Shown here: one piece after another, positions 60,662-64,000 of the stretch
How the letters are laid out: every line of letters starts with the position of its first letter
How positions within the stretch are numbered: the stretch's first letter is position 1
Source of the DNA: Caldivirga sp. MU80
Lineage (GTDB): Archaea > Thermoproteota > Thermoprotei > Thermoproteales > Thermocladiaceae
Direction: 5' to 3'
DNA length: 64,000 nucleotides
NCBI RefSeq assembly: GCF_001663375.1
Contig: NZ_LCTF01000007.1
Location: 1 to 64,000 of the forward strand
Made by a program: the position numbers and the translations under genes
The notes under the pieces: generated by a model
Database searches by the model: none
The model's input: the letters and a program-made list of their open reading frames with translations, nothing else
What the model was told of the DNA's origin: nothing

Positions 60662-60911
60662 GGCCTGTTTCGGTTTTATGATTATTTGCGGCGCTTATTT
60701 TCATTTGATGCCTAAGACGTTAGTTTTAACCTAACCCTAGCACCCTTAATCGTGCCCTGGGGTCCCGAGATCCGTAAGGCAAGGAACCGCGGGCGACCGT
60801 TGGGGAGCCGCTGCGGTGAGGGGGCCAGGGAGATCGTTGAGAAGGAGACGGTGGGTCACGAAACCACTGGAAGTAAAAGAATATAACCCACCGCCTCCGG
60901 AGAGACGGTTC
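60662..60911 (+). ncRNA. Candidate non-coding RNA locus, copy A
   Basis: This is the partner of the segment at 41106-41320 (minus). Shared blocks in order: TTTCGGTTTT (60668-60677), TTATTTTCATTT, TGCCTAA, CTAACCCTA, GCCGCTGCGGTGAG, AGACGGTGG and CCGGAGAGACGGTTCA. The TATA-like GTTTTAAC at 60723-60730 predicts a transcript from about 60753. Foldable parts are CCCTGG/CCAGGG (60755-60760 with 60825-60830) and GGTGGGT/ACCCACC at about 60850-60892. The conserved upstream part may be a promoter or part of a longer RNA. There is no T-loop, no SRP AGCAG loop and no RNase P core that I can identify. Confidence 0.5.
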
Positions 60912-61100
60912 ATGGAGTACCTGGTGGTTAGGTGCCCTAGGTGCAGTATGCCATCCGCCGTTAGGCTTGGTTCACTAAGCCACACCTGCCCCTACTGCGG
61001 CACTAGGTTCAAGGTGAATGAGGTTAACATAGTGGCCAGGGCTAGGAATGGTAGGGAGGCAAGTGAACTGGTTAGGAGGATGTTGGCCCAGGGTCGCTGA
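60912..61100 (+). CDS. Zinc-ribbon protein
   Basis: This 62-residue protein has a rubredoxin-like metal knuckle pair: CPRCSMPSAVRLGS then CPYCGTRFKV. A basic C-terminal helix (ARNGREASELVRRMLAQGR) could bind nucleic acid or a protein partner. I start at the ATG at 60912 because AGAATATAAC at 60879-60888 lies about 27 bp upstream; the longer frame from 60816 runs through the conserved RNA segment and encodes Arg/Pro-rich sequence that is unlikely to be real. Its end overlaps the facing phosphodiesterase gene by 29 bp. Confidence 0.72.
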   Translation: MEYLVVRCPRCSMPSAVRLGSLSHTCPYCGTRFKVNEVNIVARARNGREASELVRRMLAQGR

Positions 61101-61635
61101 GGATGCTGGCCAGTTCATCAGCCCTCACTATCAGGTTACCGTACTTATACTCGTTAAACCACCCACACCCCTGAATCCTAATGTTAATGTGCCCACCGGC
61201 AAGCTCCAGGATGGCCATGGTTTCACTGGACCCATTGAAACCCGTAAAGGAACCTGGGTTAACCACCAATACCCCACCCAGATCCTGGACCATAGGCCTA
61301 TGCGTATGCCCCATTAGCACTAGCCTAGCATTGAAGTAATTCACCATCCTCCTTAAGTGCAGCCTAGCCTCCTTCTGATGCCCATGAATAACCAGTAGCC
61401 TCACCCCCTCAACGTCTATGATCTCCTTATCCGGCAGCGGCATTGGGTCAGTCTCACCGGCAACCACCACCAACCTGCCGATGCCCTCCAACTCCTTAAG
61501 GACCTGCTCGTTGGAAAGATCCCCAACGTGTACTAGAAGGTCAAAGCCACCCACCTTAACCATGTTCAGTAAGCAACCATTGGGTAATCCACCGCTGGCT
61601 ATGTGCGAATCCCCCAACACAGCTATCTTAACCAC
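61072..61635 (-). CDS. YfcE/MJ0936-type metallophosphodiesterase
   Basis: This 187-residue calcineurin-like phosphoesterase has IAVLGDSHIASG, LVHVGDLSNEQ, AGETDP in place of the usual GNH/GNC(D) motif, LLVIHGHQ and LMGHTHRP. Small members hydrolyse phosphodiesters in vitro; the physiological substrate is unknown. The GTG at 61635 is about 26 bp from a TTAATAAAAC box (minus strand, about 61656-61665), so the mRNA is probably leaderless. Confidence 0.82.
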   Translation of the reverse strand: MVKIAVLGDSHIASGGLPNGCLLNMVKVGGFDLLVHVGDLSNEQVLKELEGIGRLVVVAGETDPMPLPDKEIIDVEGVRLLVIHGHQKEARLHLRRMVNYFNARLVLMGHTHRPMVQDLGGVLVVNPGSFTGFNGSSETMAILELAGGHINIRIQGCGWFNEYKYGNLIVRADELASILSDPGPTSS

Positions 61636-61770
61636 AATTGGGTACCTATTGCAGGTTAATAAAACCTTACCTGCGCTACCATTGGTGTGGATGATCTAAC
61701 CATCATTTAGGGTAGGTGTGGGTTAGGCAAACGTTTTGAGGCCTTTTGGACGTTGAAGAGCTTGATGATG

Positions 61771-61805
61771 GACAGGTCTCACCCATCAGGGTGAGGGAGG
61801 GGTTG
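61771..61805 (+). repeat. Solo hairpin related to mini-element ends
   Basis: A perfect hairpin CTCACCC-ATCA-GGGTGAG (61778-61795) is followed by GGAGGGG. The same order of CTCACCC hairpin and GGAGGGG tail occurs in the solo copy at 41443-41477, and each part resembles the ends of the mini-elements. It lies in an otherwise empty 280-bp gap. Confidence 0.35.
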
Positions 61806-61916
61806 CGCATGTGCAGTGGCTTACTGGCTAATTAACCTGTGGTTGATGGCTAAGGTTAGGTTGCCATGGTTTTTCCCTGGGGAATTTTTATATTGGTGAA
61901 CCCGTGGGTTAACCTT

Positions 61917-62339
61917 ATGAGCAGTCAATATGACGAGTTAAGGGAGATTCTGGAGACTTTAAAGAGAATTGAGGATAAGCTCGATAAGGCTGGGTTATCT
62001 GTTTTAGCCGACGTTAACCTGTCAACCACATTAACATCGTTAATAAGGCTCCTAACCGAGCCGAAGGTCATTGACCTGATAAACAAGGCCGCGAATATAC
62101 TTAACGTGCTGAGCATGATTGATCCTGTACTGCTATTATCGTTAATGTACTCCGTGAGCTGCATGAATAAGGCCATGAGCAGTGATGCTTTAAACCCACC
62201 CAACGTGACCATTAATGAACTGCTCAGTGAACTATCTAAGCCCGAGTACGGCAAGGCACTTGGAATGATCCTGGTTACGCTCAGGAACGCCTCTAAGTGC
62301 CTTGAGGGGGGTGGTGATGTTAAGGGGGGTGGTACTTGA
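61917..62339 (+). CDS. DUF1641-like helical protein
   Basis: This 140-residue helical protein starts MSSQYDELREILETLKRIED with a short coiled coil, then has hydrophobic helices (LLTEPKVIDLINKAANILNV in a repeated pattern) and a final LSKPEYGKALGMILVTLRNA typical of DUF1641 proteins as I recall them. Function unknown. The ATG at 61917 is chosen over a GTG/ATG 17 codons upstream because TTTTTATATTGG at about 61884-61895 sits about 28 bp before it. It overlaps the HAD gene by 23 bp. Confidence 0.6.
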   Translation: MSSQYDELREILETLKRIEDKLDKAGLSVLADVNLSTTLTSLIRLLTEPKVIDLINKAANILNVLSMIDPVLLLSLMYSVSCMNKAMSSDALNPPNVTINELLSELSKPEYGKALGMILVTLRNASKCLEGGGDVKGGGT

Positions 62340-62967
62340 CTTGGATGGTACATTAGCCGACACAGCCATTATACATGGTGAAGCCTGGAGGAGGGCGCTA
62401 AGCGACCTAGGTGTGCAGGCCAGCGTCGATGTTGAGCAATTACTGGGTAGGAGGGCACCGGAGATAGCCTTTGAGCTAGCTGGAGGTGATAGAGAGCTGG
62501 CGGGGAGGCTACTGGAGAGGAAGAACATGCACTTCAAAGGCCTTGTGAACCTGGCTAAACCCAAGCCATGCGCACTGGAGCTCCTTAAGACGCTTAGGGA
62601 GCTTGGGGTGAGGTCGAGTGTCGTGACTTCATCAAACAGGGTCTCAGCATACTCAGTGCTTGAGGCTACATCAATGCTTAACCTAATCGACCACGTGGTG
62701 ACGGGGGATGACGTGAATAGGGGCAAACCCGACCCTGAGCCGGTCCTAAAGGCCCTTAAGCTAATGAACACAGAGCCGAGGGGCACCATGGGTATTGGGG
62801 ACACGGTGTATGACTATGAAGCCTACTTAAACGCCGGCTTAGGAATAATAGTAATAGTCGAGAACCCCCTCATGGCTAATAGACTGGCTCAGCTTAAGGA
62901 GGCTATTATAGTCAATGACCTGTGTGCAATCACCAAAGCCCTCAATGTGATTTTCAGCGGTGGCTAG
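62317..62967 (+). CDS. HAD-superfamily hydrolase
   Basis: This 216-residue HAD phosphatase is of the beta-phosphoglucomutase/phosphoglycolate phosphatase subgroup. Motif I is VVLDLDGTLADT, motif II VVTSSNR, the lysine is in GKPDPEPVLKALK and motif IV GIGDTVYDYEA. An alpha-helical cap lies between motifs I and II. It probably dephosphorylates a small metabolite. The ATG at 62317 is preferred to a TTG at 62302, and the gene is translationally coupled to the one before it. Its stop overlaps the facing transporter gene by 4 bp. Confidence 0.85.
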   Translation: MLRGVVLDLDGTLADTAIIHGEAWRRALSDLGVQASVDVEQLLGRRAPEIAFELAGGDRELAGRLLERKNMHFKGLVNLAKPKPCALELLKTLRELGVRSSVVTSSNRVSAYSVLEATSMLNLIDHVVTGDDVNRGKPDPEPVLKALKLMNTEPRGTMGIGDTVYDYEAYLNAGLGIIVIVENPLMANRLAQLKEAIIVNDLCAITKALNVIFSGG

Positions 62968-64000
62968 GAGAACAAAGGTACCTTACTTCTCTTAGGTGGC
63001 TTAGGTACTAAGACCCAAAGCAACCCCGATACGAAGGCTAGGATTACCACCACCAGCATTGCATGTTCAAGCCCTAGGGATTCGCCGTAGGTGGCGGAGT
63101 AGTATTGAGCCAGCAACCCGGTGATCAGCGAACCAACCACATTACCACCAGTAACCGCCACGTTCCACACTATGCTAGTCGCCCAACCAACCAACTCCCT
63201 AGGGACAACGTCACCAACCACAGCCATTATTAATGGGAAATTGCTTAAGAGAAACATGAATGAGAAGAAGGCGTACACAAGGCTTCCGGTAAATATAAAT
63301 GCGATGAAGAATGCGGCGAAGGCAAATGTTGATAGAGACGCCATCAACCTCCTACCAATCCTGTCACTCAACCAGCCAAGCAGTGGCTGGCCAATTATTG
63401 CTGACGAGAGTATCAACGCTAACATGGCGCCGTAATTGACGCTTAAACTTATGTGTAGGTTCTTGTTAAGGTAGATTCCTATGAAGGTCTGGATGCCCTG
63501 CCCAACGGCATTCCTTAGGAGCGTGATCACAGTTAGTAGAGCTATGAGACCTATTGAGACCCCTAGACTTTTGGCGTAGGCTGCCGATGCCCTCCGTTCC
63601 CTCACTGGATCGACGTCAAAGTACCTGAGACTGTAGATGAGGACACCGATGCCTATCAAACAAGCCACCAGCGCAAAGACCCATAGGTTAAACCCGTAAA
63701 TAACCCCCACACCGAACACGGCTATTGATGCCAGCAGTGGGTATAGTGACCTGCCTAGGCTCCCAAAAGCCCCATTAATACCCAGCGCTAAGCCCGCATT
63801 ACCGCCATACTTGCTTGAAAGCACTGTACTACCTATGGGGTGGTAGAAGGCTGCCGCCACGCCTGCTAGTAAGACACCTGCGTACACTAGGTAGAGTAGG
63901 TGCATCTGGAAGCCGAGGGCAATTACACCTATGGATAACCCCCACATCAGCATCCCAGCCCCCATAGCCCTCATGTGGCCCCCAGTCAACCTCACCGTTA
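62964..64000 (-). CDS. Major facilitator superfamily transporter, N-terminus beyond window
   Basis: This polytopic transporter is open to the right edge of the window. The first visible helices (MGAGMLMWGLSIGVIALGFQ and LLYLVYAGVLLAGVAAAFYHPIGS) correspond to helices 3-4 of a 12-helix MFS protein, so about two helices are missing and the frame continues past 63995. Nine or ten further helices are visible, with a GRRLMAS-type loop (LSDRIGRRLM) after helix 8. The helix 3-4 region AAFYHPIGSTVLSSKYGG resembles fosmidomycin/nitrate-type MFS members. Substrate unknown. Confidence 0.8.
   Translation of the reverse strand, partial: TVRLTGGHMRAMGAGMLMWGLSIGVIALGFQMHLLYLVYAGVLLAGVAAAFYHPIGSTVLSSKYGGNAGLALGINGAFGSLGRSLYPLLASIAVFGVGVIYGFNLWVFALVACLIGIGVLIYSLRYFDVDPVRERRASAAYAKSLGVSIGLIALLTVITLLRNAVGQGIQTFIGIYLNKNLHISLSVNYGAMLALILSSAIIGQPLLGWLSDRIGRRLMASLSTFAFAAFFIAFIFTGSLVYAFFSFMFLLSNFPLIMAVVGDVVPRELVGWATSIVWNVAVTGGNVVGSLITGLLAQYYSATYGESLGLEHAMLVVVILAFVSGLLWVLVPKPPKRSKVPLFS

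Noticed and set aside
60662-60911. SRP RNA, RNase P RNA or a (split) tRNA as identity of the duplicated RNA locus
   Set aside because: SRP and RNase P RNAs are single-copy; the AGCAG/GGAAG helix 8 loop and the RNase P P4 core are not visible, and there is no T-loop or acceptor/anticodon arrangement for a tRNA or tRNA half.
1-64000. CRISPR array, tRNA and rRNA genes
   Set aside because: I saw no regularly spaced direct repeats, no tRNA T-loop consensus on either strand in the intergenic gaps, and no rRNA-like stretches.

Overview
The window reads as chromosomal DNA of a hyperthermophilic crenarchaeon, most likely from the Thermoproteales (Caldivirga/Vulcanisaeta-like). The evidence is archaeal-type ribosomal proteins (eS1, eL14, uS8, P0), EF-1 alpha, a proteasome alpha subunit, Cbf5, Mre11-Rad50, a tRNA-splicing endonuclease subunit, ferredoxin-dependent oxidoreductases and siroheme-based heme synthesis. 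A recurrent pattern supports this: many start codons lie 22-29 bp downstream of an A/T-rich TATA box, which indicates leaderless mRNAs. I used that spacing to correct many starts. I found no rRNA, tRNA, CRISPR array or complete transposase gene.

Layout. 0-9 kb: end of a 2-oxoacid:ferredoxin oxidoreductase gene, an MBL-fold hydrolase, threonine synthase, a CDGSH protein, a possible C/D box sRNA, SufB, TatA, MobB, then the mre11-rad50 operon without herA/nurA. 9-18 kb: iorAB, a MoxR/VWA pair, an aminotransferase divergent from an arginine deiminase, eL14 and Cbf5. 18-25 kb: a large anchored exoprotein that looks like a clan GH-A hydrolase with foreign-looking codon use, gluconate dehydratase divergent from a TrmB regulator, a RimK-type ligase and an AhbA-AhbB fusion. 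25-29 kb: a two-gene membrane cassette of unknown function. 29-36 kb: MoaB, two exported or membrane proteins, sirC-hemA-rnhB, a PPP phosphatase and psmA. 36-48 kb: an aldo/keto reductase, EF-1 alpha, a glycosyltransferase, an EndA subunit, uS8, a DUF1512-type protein, a DtxR-type regulator with an unusually palindrome-rich upstream region, P0 and eS1. 48-54 kb: a 1,099-residue P-loop ATPase overlapping a Cys-rich protein and a NurA-like protein, facing two further unknown genes. 54-64 kb: a decayed segment with IS200/IS605-like mini-elements, a broken peroxiredoxin gene, an MMPL transporter, NadE, PhoU-like, a zinc-ribbon protein, a phosphodiesterase, a HAD hydrolase and an MFS transporter cut by the window edge.

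Most notable observations. (1) A collinear pair of non-coding segments at 60662-60911 (+) and 41106-41320 (-) shares promoter-like and internal blocks and looks like a duplicated, undescribed RNA gene. (2) A giant AAA-like ATPase, a Cys-rich protein and a NurA-like protein form one overlapping operon, with no HerA. (3) A palindrome-bearing mini-element (PATE-like) occurs in three copies plus solo hairpins. One copy splits a peroxiredoxin gene so cleanly that removing it restores the frame exactly. (4) A small two-helix membrane protein is translationally coupled to a 1,084-residue polytopic protein, faintly reminiscent of archaeal DNA-exchange (Ced/Ted) components.

Heme synthesis is spread over two sites: HemA and the precorrin-2 dehydrogenase make early intermediates and siroheme, and the AhbAB fusion would decarboxylate siroheme on the way to heme. 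MobB and MoaB point to molybdenum or tungsten enzymes. IorAB and the 5'-terminal oxidoreductase fit ferredoxin-linked peptide or sugar metabolism, with gluconate dehydratase marking an Entner-Doudoroff-type route.
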